17,150 nt of DNA from an uncultured Desulfobacterales bacterium (GCA_947259865.1 CAMYNZ010000211.1:1-17150), one strand, 5' to 3'. Counted from the stretch's first letter, positions 1-7,462 are shown. The notes: a model not told the origin generated them from the sequence alone. Numbers and translations: made by a program.

Positions 1-2
1 TG

Positions 3-1787
3 AAACCCGATTATGCCGATGCCTACAATAATCTGGCCAATGTTTTGCGAAAACAGGGCGACTTAAATCAAGCGGCCGCTTTTTATCAAAAAGCGCTTCA
101 ACTTCAACCGGATGATGCCGTTGCTTTTAATAACCTCGGACGCGTCTACCGTGAAATGGGTCGGTTTAAAGATGAAGTGGACTGTTATCAGCACGCTTTA
201 GGTGTCGATCCGGATCATGTTCAAACCTATTTGAATCTGGGTAACGCCTTACAATATCAAGGCGAATTGGGTCAAGCCATCGGCTGTTATCAAAAAGCCC
301 TGAAAAAAAAACCTACCTATGCCGAAGCCTATAACAACTGCGGAACTGCGCTTTTGACCCAGGGAAAATTAAACCAATCGCGATCATGCTATCAGAAGGC
401 GATCCAATACAATCCGCAATATGCCGATGCCTATAATAATTTAGGCAATGTTTTTCATAATCAAGGTCAATTCGAAGAAGCAATATTCTGCTTTCAAAAA
501 ACGCTGGAAATTAACCCGGATTATATCAAGGCCCATGACAACCTGTTGTATACCTTGCACCATATCCCGTCTGTCGATTCACAGCTTCTGTTTGAGGAAG
601 CAAAAAAATGGTGGCGTGACCAGGCGGCCCTTTCACAAGACAGAAAACCCCATCCTAAATCCACGCGGGATCCCAGCCAACGATTAAAAATAGGGTATGT
701 GTCTCCTGATTTCAGAGAACACTCGGTCAGTTATTTTTTTAGGCCGTTGCTTGAATTTTGTGACCCCAGTTCTTTTGAGATTTTTTGCTATTCAGAGGTT
801 AATCGCCCGGATAATATCACAGCCCATATCAAAGCACTCAGCAATCACTGGCGGGACACTGTCTGGTCAAGTGATGCAGCGCTCGCAGATCGCATCAGAC
901 AAGACGGTATTGATATTTTAGTAGACCTGGCCGGTCACACTTCCGGAAATCGTCTGTCGGTCTTTGCCCACAAACCGGCGCCGGTCCAAATGACCTGGCT
1001 GGGGTATCCCGGTACTACCGGACTGCCGGTCATCGACTATCGTGTTACGGACGATATCTGCGACCCCCGCGGGGGATCGGACCTATATCACAGCGAGGGC
1101 CTGATTCGCCTTCCAGACGGTTTTCTGTGCTACGATCCGCCGGTTATCGCCCCGGATGTTTCCGATCTGCCGGCTCGCAAAGAAGAACGCATTTCATTTG
1201 GTTCGTTTAACAACCTGCCCAAGATAAATGAACGGGTCATTGCCCTGTGGTCACAAATCCTGCGCCAGGTGCCCGGGTCCTGCCTTAAGCTTAAAAGTAA
1301 ACAGTTGGCGGATGAACACACCCGGCAGCGTATTTGGCATTTATTTTCTTCACAGGCAATCACATCCGAACGTGTTATTTTAATGCCGCGGGTATCTTCC
1401 ACTGCCGAACATCTGGCGCTGTATCATCAGATTGACATTGGTCTCGATCCGTTTCCTTACAACGGTACCACCACCACCTGCGAGGCATTGTGGATGGGGG
1501 TTCCGGTGATCACTCTGGCAGGAGAGCGTCATTCGGCCCGGGTGGGGGCCAGTATTTTAACGCGCGTCGGGTTAACCGAAATGATAGCTGAGAGTCAAGA
1601 ACAGTATGTGCGAACAGGTATGGAACTTGCAGCGGATCTTGATCGATTGGCACAGCTTCGAGCCGGACTGCGCACGCGCATGCGATACTCCGTGCTGTGT
1701 GACGGTAAGTCTTTTACGCGCGCCATGGAGGATGTATTCCAAAAAGTTTGGCAGAATTGGCGCCAAACGGATTCAGGTCTAAAGTAA
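3..1787 (+). CDS. TPR-containing O-GlcNAc-transferase-like glycosyltransferase (GT41), 5' partial; FlmG-like candidate
   Basis: The reading frame is already open at base 3, so the true start lies upstream of the window; the TTG at 45 sits inside a TPR and is not the start. The 594 visible residues begin with five 34-residue TPR units and part of a sixth (visible residues 1 to about 185, pattern AYNNLGNV...A..CYQKAL...P). A GT41 catalytic half follows from about residue 228, with KIGYVSPDFR, DLAGHTSGNRLSVFAHKPAP, TWLGYPGTTGL and YNGTTTTCEALWMGVPV. These are standard motifs of the OGT/SPINDLY family, cytoplasmic enzymes that transfer a sugar to Ser/Thr. By family knowledge the TPRs select the protein substrate; in Caulobacter FlmG a TPR-glycosyltransferase modifies flagellins. 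Flagellin is encoded about 5 kb away, so flagellin is a reasonable but unproven substrate. Family call is firm; substrate is inference. Confidence 0.9.
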   Translation, partial: KPDYADAYNNLANVLRKQGDLNQAAAFYQKALQLQPDDAVAFNNLGRVYREMGRFKDEVDCYQHALGVDPDHVQTYLNLGNALQYQGELGQAIGCYQKALKKKPTYAEAYNNCGTALLTQGKLNQSRSCYQKAIQYNPQYADAYNNLGNVFHNQGQFEEAIFCFQKTLEINPDYIKAHDNLLYTLHHIPSVDSQLLFEEAKKWWRDQAALSQDRKPHPKSTRDPSQRLKIGYVSPDFREHSVSYFFRPLLEFCDPSSFEIFCYSEVNRPDNITAHIKALSNHWRDTVWSSDAALADRIRQDGIDILVDLAGHTSGNRLSVFAHKPAPVQMTWLGYPGTTGLPVIDYRVTDDICDPRGGSDLYHSEGLIRLPDGFLCYDPPVIAPDVSDLPARKEERISFGSFNNLPKINERVIALWSQILRQVPGSCLKLKSKQLADEHTRQRIWHLFSSQAITSERVILMPRVSSTAEHLALYHQIDIGLDPFPYNGTTTTCEALWMGVPVITLAGERHSARVGASILTRVGLTEMIAESQEQYVRTGMELAADLDRLAQLRAGLRTRMRYSVLCDGKSFTRAMEDVFQKVWQNWRQTDSGLK

Positions 1788-1824
1788 GTTTGCAAAAATT
1801 TTTGAATAAATTCACAGGAAGGCG

Positions 1825-3867
1825 ATGCAGAAAATGTTTAAAACCAATACCCCCCCCAAATACACAGTTTCGGCAATTGTTTCCGCCTATAATTCTGAAC
1901 GATTTATCCAGGAGCGTCTTCACAATTTGATGGATCAAACCCTTTACCGGGAAAACCAGCTTGAAATTATCGTTGTAGATTCGGGTTCCCAACAAGCTGA
2001 AGGGCGGATCGTCACAGAGTTTATGAAGCAATCTGATCACATCGTATATGTGCGCACCCCTGAAAGGGAGTCTGTTTACGGTGCCTGGAATCGAGGCATC
2101 CGGCTCGCAAGCGGAAAATACATTATCAACGCCAATGCGGATGACCGCTTTGCCGGGGATGGGTTGGCGCGGATGGCCGATACGCTGAGTACCCATTGTG
2201 ATGTATACGCAGTTTATGGTGACTGGTTGCAAACCGAGCTTGGAAATGACCGATTCGATTCAGACACCGAAAAAGCACTTTTAAGTTATCCGCAATTTAA
2301 TCCTTTACTTCTTTTCCACAGCCAGACAACCTCCCACGCACCCTTAATTCGCAAAGCGGTTTTCGAAACTATGGGTCTTTATGATGCAGGCTTCGAAATT
2401 TATGGCGACAGAGAGTTTATGCTGCGATTTTCGGTCAACGGATTTAAAGCTCAAAAAATTCCGGTAGTCGTGGGATTGTATTTTAAAAACCCAAAGGGGT
2501 TGGAGTTTTGTGGAAAAGGCTCCGGGGAAGATGAATTCAAAAGAGTGCTCGATCGGTTTTTGTTACCGGAATATTTTGTCAGGTTATTTGGTCGCCAAGA
2601 AATTCCAGGGGATGAGGATCTGGCCCAAATGTATGCCCGGGCCGGCGACGATGGGAAAGAATTTTTCAAAATAGACGACAAACCGGTTAGCAACTTCGGG
2701 ACGGCGGGGGTTTTATTTAGTAAAGCATTAGAATTTGATAAATTCCATGTTAATTCTCTAAACAACCTTGCCATCATCGCCTGCATATCCGCAAACCCCA
2801 GCAGCGGGGTTGAATTGTTTGAGAAGGCACTCGAAGCTTGCGGGCCGGATCAAAGTGCAGACTATAAATGGTTTAATACCCTTGTCGGCGAAAATCACAA
2901 ACAAAAGGAAATCGCTATGAAATCTCCACAGCAAATGTATCCGGACATCCAGACTCATATCAGCACAGGCAGATATAGTGAGGCAATTGCAGAACTGCAA
3001 CAGTTTCTGCAAGCTTACCCGGGCAATGCCCTGGCTCACAATGACCTCGGAGTATTATTTTATCAGCAAGGCGATAAGGAACAAGCCCTGACCCATTATG
3101 AACAGGCTTCCAAACACCAGCCTGAAAATATTACCTTCCAGAAGAATCTGGCCGATTTTTACCATGTTGAATTGGGTCGGGTTGAAGACGCTTTACGGAT
3201 TTATGTTGGTGTCCTGGAGTCTGATCCGGAAGATGTCGAAACCCTCTTAATCACGGGTCATATATGCGTGGCCCTGCAGAAATTCAAAGATGCCAAAGCC
3301 TTTTATCAGCGGGTGCTGGAAATCCAGCCCTGGCATGCGGATGCTGGACAGAATCTTGCTAAACTTCAGGAAATTCTCGACCACAAAGATACCCCGCGAT
3401 CCGTTGAAGAAATGTACCAAGCAGCGCAATCGGCCACAAATGAAGGACGGAATGAAGCGGCCATTCAACAATTAGAAATGCTGCTGGAATCATTTCCTGA
3501 TTTTGCAGCGGCCCATAATGATCTGGGTGTTTTGTTCTACCAGGCCGGCGAAAAAGCTCAGGCCTGTGAACATTATCAAAAATCAGCCCAACTTGAACCG
3601 GCAAATATAATATTCCAGAAGAATCTGGCCGATTTTTACAGCGTTGAAATGGGTGAATTCGAAAAAGCGATGCAAATTTATATTCGAGTGCTCGAAAGTT
3701 TTCCTGCAGATATCGAATCTTTTATGGCCATCGGTCTCATATGCGAGGCCCTGCAAAAACCTGAGGATGCAGTTGTTTTTTATAGTAAGGTTCTTCAAAT
3801 CGAACCCTGGAATGTGGATGCCAAGCAAAAACTCGACCGGTTGAATGTAACCCGGAAGGCCATCTAG
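1825..3867 (+). CDS. Family 2 glycosyltransferase with C-terminal duplicated TPR module
   Basis: The 680-residue protein starts with a GT-A fold family 2 glycosyltransferase domain (about residues 13-250). It has the nucleotide-binding VVDSGS (D52) and the metal-binding acidic motif NADD (104-107). Residues about 270-360 look like degenerate helical repeats. Residues 371-680 are two consecutive copies of a TPR module of 159 residues each, the second truncated. The start at 1825 is preceded by AGGAAGG; the ATG at 1834 is nearly as good, because the first SD match sits very close to 1825. The gene lies 37 nt after the GT41 gene and is probably co-transcribed with it. Expected role: transfer of an activated sugar in the cytoplasm, with the TPR tail binding a protein partner or substrate. 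The acceptor cannot be told from sequence; flagellin or a flagellar glycan is favoured by location. An internal ATG at 2917 has its own SD-like site. Confidence 0.85.
   Translation: MQKMFKTNTPPKYTVSAIVSAYNSERFIQERLHNLMDQTLYRENQLEIIVVDSGSQQAEGRIVTEFMKQSDHIVYVRTPERESVYGAWNRGIRLASGKYIINANADDRFAGDGLARMADTLSTHCDVYAVYGDWLQTELGNDRFDSDTEKALLSYPQFNPLLLFHSQTTSHAPLIRKAVFETMGLYDAGFEIYGDREFMLRFSVNGFKAQKIPVVVGLYFKNPKGLEFCGKGSGEDEFKRVLDRFLLPEYFVRLFGRQEIPGDEDLAQMYARAGDDGKEFFKIDDKPVSNFGTAGVLFSKALEFDKFHVNSLNNLAIIACISANPSSGVELFEKALEACGPDQSADYKWFNTLVGENHKQKEIAMKSPQQMYPDIQTHISTGRYSEAIAELQQFLQAYPGNALAHNDLGVLFYQQGDKEQALTHYEQASKHQPENITFQKNLADFYHVELGRVEDALRIYVGVLESDPEDVETLLITGHICVALQKFKDAKAFYQRVLEIQPWHADAGQNLAKLQEILDHKDTPRSVEEMYQAAQSATNEGRNEAAIQQLEMLLESFPDFAAAHNDLGVLFYQAGEKAQACEHYQKSAQLEPANIIFQKNLADFYSVEMGEFEKAMQIYIRVLESFPADIESFMAIGLICEALQKPEDAVVFYSKVLQIEPWNVDAKQKLDRLNVTRKAI
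2935..3867 (+). repeat. Tandem in-gene duplication, 477-bp (159-codon) TPR module
   Basis: Unit 1 runs 2935-3411 and unit 2 runs 3412-3867, the latter slightly shorter. Both begin with an ATG-TA codon pair and share the protein landmarks AHNDLGVLFYQ, FQKNLADFY and IEPW/IQPW at the same spacing. A 27-bp stretch is identical between 3136-3162 and 3613-3639, exactly 477 bp apart. Protein similarity is high along the whole unit while DNA has diverged elsewhere, which points to an old duplication with some retained or converted sequence. Confidence 0.9.
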
Positions 3868-3995
3868 TCCTGGTCCGGATTTAATTAGAACGTATCTCCA
3901 CAACTCCAATGTAATCCCTTCTTCTTCAGCCGGGCTAAACCCTGTATTTTATCAGTACCTTGTTAAAAGAGTCATTAATATCGGTATATTAAATT

Positions 3996-5180
3996 ATGAA
4001 AAATTATCCAGCCATGGTTACATTGTGCATGATCACCAAAGACGAAGAACGGTTTATGGCACGGTGTTTGAGCAGTGTGCGTCCGGTTGTTGACGAAATC
4101 ATTGTTGTTGATACCGGATCGGCTGATAGGACCCGGGAGATTGCCGGATTGTTTGATGCAAAAATTTATGATTTCAAATGGACCGGAGACTTTTCCGCAG
4201 TCAGAAATTATTCGATTACAAAAGCGTCCGGGCGCTGGATTTTTTCTTTGGATGCAGATGAAGTCGTTTCCCAAGATGATCACAGCCTTTTTAGACGCCT
4301 GGTTCGGGACATGACGCCGGGGCCGGAAGCGTATTCGTTTGTTACCCGAAACTACACACTCGATCCCAGCCTGATAGGTTGGGTCGCCAATGATGGCAAG
4401 TACCCCTGCGAAGAAGCCGGCTGCGGTTGGATTGCCACCGAAAAAATCCGATTATTTCCCAAACATAGAAGCATTCGATATGATTATGCTGTCCACGAAA
4501 TGGTCGAACCGTCGATCCATCGTGAGAATATAGAGATACGCAGCTGCTCTATTCCGATTCATCACTATGGTCTTTTGGTCAAAGATAAAAACAATCTAAA
4601 AATGCAGACATATTACCGTATGGGCAGAGAAAAACTGGATTCCCTGGGCGATAATACTGTTGCGCTTTATGAGCTTGCCGTCCAGGCCGCCATTGTTGGT
4701 AAAACCGCCGAAGCCGTAGAGCTGTGGGAAAAATTTACAGCTCTCAATCCCGATAGGCCCGAGGCTTACGTCCATCTATCAACCGCATATTTCCAGCTTC
4801 AAGATTATCGTTCGGCGGTGAAAGCCGCCCAAAAGGCGCTCAAACTTAATCCCGAAATGAGGGAAGCCGTTTATAATTATTGCCTGTGTGAGTTGGTCAT
4901 CGGAGATATCGGGATTCCCATTCGGTCTTTAACACGTCTGCTGGATAAATCCCCTGAATTTCTACCGGCCAGATTTATGCTGGCGGCGGCAAATATCTGC
5001 GCCGGCAATAATCGAGTGGGTCGTAAAAGCCTCGAGAATTTAAAGCAGACAGAAATAGGATCCAGCCTTATAGCGACCGTGAAGGACCTTGCAAAACGAC
5101 TGGTTGATCAAAATAGATCAGATTATGCCCAATCACTGCTTGAATCGGTAGTGGGGGATGATACCTGCAACCCTATGTGA
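3996..5180 (+). CDS. Family 2 glycosyltransferase with C-terminal TPRs
   Basis: The 394-residue protein opens with VTLCMITKDEE and has a GT2 domain over about residues 8-200. Motifs are IIVVDTGSADRT (D39) for nucleotide-sugar binding and the DXD-type LDADE (D86-D88) for the divalent metal. The remainder (about 220-390) is helical with TPR units (PEAYVHLSTAYFQLQDYRSAVKAAQKALKLNP). This arrangement is common among bacterial GT2-TPR proteins, which include peptide and protein glycosyltransferases. The start is uncertain: ATG 3996 and ATG 4014 are in frame and neither has a clear SD. The 128-nt gap from the previous gene shows no terminator or clear promoter. A strong terminator follows about 90 nt downstream, so this is the last gene of the + strand block. 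Acceptor unknown; flagellin glycosylation is inferred from context. Confidence 0.85.
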   Translation: MKNYPAMVTLCMITKDEERFMARCLSSVRPVVDEIIVVDTGSADRTREIAGLFDAKIYDFKWTGDFSAVRNYSITKASGRWIFSLDADEVVSQDDHSLFRRLVRDMTPGPEAYSFVTRNYTLDPSLIGWVANDGKYPCEEAGCGWIATEKIRLFPKHRSIRYDYAVHEMVEPSIHRENIEIRSCSIPIHHYGLLVKDKNNLKMQTYYRMGREKLDSLGDNTVALYELAVQAAIVGKTAEAVELWEKFTALNPDRPEAYVHLSTAYFQLQDYRSAVKAAQKALKLNPEMREAVYNYCLCELVIGDIGIPIRSLTRLLDKSPEFLPARFMLAAANICAGNNRVGRKSLENLKQTEIGSSLIATVKDLAKRLVDQNRSDYAQSLLESVVGDDTCNPM

Positions 5181-5269
5181 TTAAATCAGGTTGCGATGTC
5201 TCGAAAGGTTTAGCGGCATTGTCGATAAAATAGATTCCTAAACGCCGAGAAAAAATTTGCGAATAAAAT

Positions 5270-5294
5270 AGGCCTCATGTCAGAGGCCTTTTTT
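5270..5294. terminator. Bidirectional intrinsic terminator between convergent glycosyltransferase and flaF units
   Basis: Perfect 7-bp stem AGGCCTC / GAGGCCT with a 6-nt loop, followed on the + strand by six T residues. On the - strand the hairpin is followed by TATTTTATTC, so it can also end the flagellin-flbT-flaF transcript. It sits in a 244-nt gene-free gap. The rest of that gap holds a TACCCG/CGGGTA inverted repeat (5381-5403) and a 10-bp palindrome ACACCGGTGT (5411-5420), both of unknown role. Confidence 0.85.
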
Positions 5295-5424
5295 ATTGAC
5301 AGCAACACAGGAAAGTTTGCTTTGTTGAACTGTGAGCCGTTTAACCCGCTTATAAATTCTCCGGTTGCAGGGGCGTCTTTTACCCGTTATAGGATATCGG
5401 GTATTTGTGAACACCGGTGTATGA

Positions 5425-5811
5425 CTAACGTGCATCCGTCGGTTTATGGCGCAGACCGGCGGCGATATTATTATTGATGTTGATAACAATGGTGAGTTTC
5501 TCCGGTGATGCATCCGCCATGGTTTCAAAGATGCGTCGATCGACAAATGCACTTAATTGCAGCAAATTCGAGCGCAACTGACTGTCGAGGGGATTGTCCG
5601 CCTTGTTCAGTTCCCCCTGAAATATACTCCACACCAGTTGGTTGAATTTAAGTGCTTCGTGAAGTCTCTCATCTCTGTCATCAGCATCCCAGTTTTCCTG
5701 GCAATCTTTGAGTTTGCGAGCCGCTTTGGTGAGAACGGCTGCTTCGACTTCCCGACCCGACATGGTTGTTTTATTAACATTTTCGTAGGTTTGCAATGAG
5801 CTACTGTACAC
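5425..5811 (-). CDS. flaF: Flagellar biosynthesis regulator FlaF
   Basis: The 128-residue product matches the FlaF family, with N-terminal LQTYENV, a central NQLVWSIFQGEL and C-terminal LRSNLLQLSAFVDRRIFETMADASPEKLTIVININNNIAAGL (conserved NxxLW and LI.IN..I..GL features). In Caulobacter FlaF is needed for flagellin synthesis and export and works opposite to FlbT. The start is GTG at 5811, chosen because AGGAGG (5821-5826) lies nine bases upstream. It overlaps the 3' end of flbT by 11 nt, which implies translational coupling. The family is best known from alphaproteobacteria; here it lies directly downstream of flbT and flagellin. The C-terminal tail (RHKPTDAR) is a few residues longer than in Caulobacter. 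Confidence 0.88.
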   Translation of the reverse strand: MYSSSLQTYENVNKTTMSGREVEAAVLTKAARKLKDCQENWDADDRDERLHEALKFNQLVWSIFQGELNKADNPLDSQLRSNLLQLSAFVDRRIFETMADASPEKLTIVININNNIAAGLRHKPTDAR

Positions 5812-6193
5812 GGCTAATTACCTCCTGTTCATAATTACAAAGTTTTTGAGCCAATTTCAGGGCCTGGTAATATCTACCACTGACGATATGTTCACTGATT
5901 AGATCAATATGGGCAACCGTGTTTGGAACCGCCTTTATCAGATCTTTTACCAGTGTCCAGTAAGTTTTTTGGTGTATTTTCAGATTTTCCTCATCAATGT
6001 ACATCAACTGAATGACAAAATATATCCGTCGGCAAGGGGAGTTGGCTTCCTTTTCGCTCAATATGTCTTTTTCACGAAGAATAGGAACTTTGTTTTCAAT
6101 GATCAGATTACAACCCGTGCTGTTGGCATTTGTTACTACCGCAGCGCCCAGAATCATTTTTTCTTGGGGTTTCAAGGTAATTCTCAAGGTCAT
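5801..6193 (-). CDS. flbT: Flagellin post-transcriptional regulator FlbT
   Basis: The product matches FlbT, beginning MTLRITLKPQEKMILGAAVV, with VPILREKDIL and RRIYFVIQLMYID, and ending with GRYYQALKLAQKLCNYEQEV. All are family landmarks. In Caulobacter FlbT acts on the 5' untranslated region of flagellin mRNA and lowers its stability when the hook is incomplete. I chose ATG 6193 because AAGGGG lies eight bases upstream and the product then starts exactly as family members do; a GTG at 6202 would add three residues. The 130-residue length is normal for the family. It is the second gene of flagellin-flbT-flaF and overlaps flaF by 11 nt. A strong hairpin separates it from flagellin, so part of its expression probably comes from readthrough. 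Confidence 0.92.
   Translation of the reverse strand: MTLRITLKPQEKMILGAAVVTNANSTGCNLIIENKVPILREKDILSEKEANSPCRRIYFVIQLMYIDEENLKIHQKTYWTLVKDLIKAVPNTVAHIDLISEHIVSGRYYQALKLAQKLCNYEQEVISRVQ
5821..5826 (-). promoter_or_regulatory. Ribosome binding site fixing the flaF GTG start
   Basis: AGGAGG on the - strand lies nine bases before GTG 5811 and inside the flbT coding end. It is a full consensus site and supports the non-ATG start. Confidence 0.8.
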
Positions 6194-6302
6194 TGTATGC
6201 ACCCCTTGTGTGGCATTCGAGCATTATAGATCGAAGTATATTCACATTGCAGGAAAAGCGAGTTTCCTTTTACCGGAAGTGTTTGAATTGTTTAAATTGG
6301 GC

Positions 6303-6331
6303 TTGGAGGGGGCCAAACCCGCCCCCTCCAA
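6303..6331 (-). terminator. Stem-loop downstream of flagellin, attenuating terminator or mRNA stabiliser
   Basis: Perfect 11-bp stem TTGGAGGGGGC / GCCCCCTCCAA with a 7-nt loop, lying 46 nt past the flagellin stop. On the - strand it is followed by GCCCAATTTAA, which has no real T tract, so complete termination is doubtful. On the + strand it is followed by TTTTG. A partial terminator or 3' stabilising hairpin would yield more flagellin mRNA than flbT-flaF mRNA. Confidence 0.75.
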
Positions 6332-6376
6332 TTTTGACTTCAGCTCAAAATTTCTGCAGCTAAAATGTCGCTTGGA

Positions 6377-7198
6377 TTAAAACAACCTCAATACACCCTG
6401 GGCCGCCTGGGAAGCCAGGCTCAAAGATGTCGTACCCAGTGCCTGTTGGGTCTGGAGCATCAGCATGTTTGCCCCTTCCTCGTTCATGTCGGCATTGGTC
6501 AGGTTAGCAGCACCATCTTTGAGCACGTTAATCATCCCCGAGGTAAAATCCTGCCGGGTGGTGACGATGTTCAGCTTGGTGGACAGGTTCTTTGCACTTG
6601 TCCTCAAACTGGTTGTGGCGGCGTCAAGATCTGTAATTGCCGCGCTCATTGCCGTGGCAGACGCCCAGGAGCCGGAAGCGGCATCAATACTCAGACCACC
6701 GGATGAGCCCGCAAAACCGGCCAGCGTGAGTTTGGAACCCGCGTCGGCGTCAAAGGTTACGACTAATGATTCACCCGTTCCGTTGACCAGATTGATACCC
6801 TTGTAGCCGGAATCGCTAGCCAGGTTGTCGATTTGGGTCAGCACGCCATCGAAATCCGCGGACAGGGTCGCCTGGGTAGCGGTGTCGCCCGAAGACTGGG
6901 CAGACTGAACGATAGATTTGGCGGCAGCAATAAGGGACGTGATGGCTTCCACTCCCTCGTTGGCTGCTTTCACCGTTTGAATGGCTTCGCCCATTTCGTC
7001 CTTACGGGCAGTAAGATCGGCTGCACGCTGCTCGTGCCCCAGTGAAGCAAAGAAGGCCACCGGATCATCAAGCGCCGTATTGATCTTTCTACCTGTGGAC
7101 AGACGCTTTTGGGTGATTTCCAACAGCTTGCTGGTTTGCTGCAAGCTGAAAAGGTTTGCTCGCATTCCGCCTGTTAGTTGAACTTGGTCCATAGCCAT
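6377..7198 (-). CDS. fliC: Flagellin
   Basis: The 273-residue product starts MAMDQVQLTGGMRANLFSLQ and has the conserved N-terminal D0/D1 segment (QTSKLLEITQKRLSTGRKINTALDDP). The C-terminal D0 helix ends LSLASQAAQGVLRLF, so the final residue is the aromatic typical of flagellins. The variable middle is very short (about residues 135-190), so an outer D2/D3 domain is essentially missing. That middle contains many Ser and Thr residues, potential O-glycosylation sites for the nearby transferases. The start at 7198 is set by AAGGAG seven bases upstream; an in-frame open stretch reaching back to 7282 is leader. There are no cysteines. It is exported by the flagellar type III system and forms the filament. 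Transcribed from a sigma-28 promoter at 7363-7389. Confidence 0.95.
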   Translation of the reverse strand: MAMDQVQLTGGMRANLFSLQQTSKLLEITQKRLSTGRKINTALDDPVAFFASLGHEQRAADLTARKDEMGEAIQTVKAANEGVEAITSLIAAAKSIVQSAQSSGDTATQATLSADFDGVLTQIDNLASDSGYKGINLVNGTGESLVVTFDADAGSKLTLAGFAGSSGGLSIDAASGSWASATAMSAAITDLDAATTSLRTSAKNLSTKLNIVTTRQDFTSGMINVLKDGAANLTNADMNEEGANMLMLQTQQALGTTSLSLASQAAQGVLRLF

Positions 7199-7356
7199 GA
7201 TTTTTCTCCTTTTCTGGTTTATTTTTTTGGCGTTCTTGCCAAATTTCTGGTAGAAGGGCTTCTTTGCGTCGACATTCGCCACATCTACTTTCGCAAGGCA
7301 TTTAACGGCCTTTGTTTTGTACTGAGGCCTCCTTCCGGACCGTTTGTCTGCCTACA
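7199..7356 (-). promoter_or_regulatory. Flagellin 5' leader with two hairpins and an orphan Shine-Dalgarno
   Basis: From the predicted start of transcription (about 7356) the leader is near 157 nt. It can form a hairpin TTTGGC/GCCAAA with a 6-nt loop (7226-7243), close upstream of the SD, and a second AAGGC/GCCTT hairpin (7295-7312). A strong SD-like GGAAGGAGG (7328-7336) has no start codon at usable distance. With flbT two genes away, this leader is the obvious candidate target for FlbT. The folding is by eye and the control is inference. Confidence 0.5.
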
Positions 7357-7362
7357 ATTGCC

Positions 7363-7389
7363 TTATCGGGTATCTTCCCCAAAACTTTA
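7363..7389 (-). promoter_or_regulatory. Sigma-28 (FliA) promoter of flagellin
   Basis: Read on the - strand: -35 element TAAAGTTT (7389-7382), an 11-nt spacer, and -10 element CCCGATAA (7370-7363). The flagellar sigma-28 consensus is TAAAGTTT-N11-GCCGATAA, so only one base differs. Transcription should start about seven bases further on. No fliA gene lies in the window. Confidence 0.9.
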
Positions 7390-7462
7390 GAAATTTTTTG
7401 GTGGTACTGGCGTGGTAAAATCGTTGCCCTGGATAAGCGGCTGTTATAATATCGCTTTTAAC

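Noticed and set aside
6223..6228. TATAAT on the - strand about 30 nt before flbT, possible sigma-70 promoter
   Set aside because: No acceptable -35 hexamer at 16-18 nt; the best candidate is TGCAAT. One hexamer alone is too common to call.
7199..7282. 28-residue N-terminal extension of flagellin
   Set aside because: Flagellin N-termini start near MAMDQVQ-type sequence; ATG 7198 has an SD at seven bases and the extension would block the conserved export end.
7089..7301. - strand open frame with a CGEC motif over the flagellin leader and 5' end
   Set aside because: It overlaps flagellin in another frame, has no SD, and its second half is the out-of-frame flagellin sequence.
7295..7311. Sigma-54-like GG...GC pattern in the flagellin leader (- strand)
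   Set aside because: The spacing between GG and GC is 9 nt rather than 10, and a near-consensus sigma-28 promoter lies upstream.
7442..7450. Extended -10 like TGTTATAAT on the + strand
   Set aside because: No -35 match at proper spacing and no gene begins soon after it; the downstream gene has an exact sigma-54 promoter.
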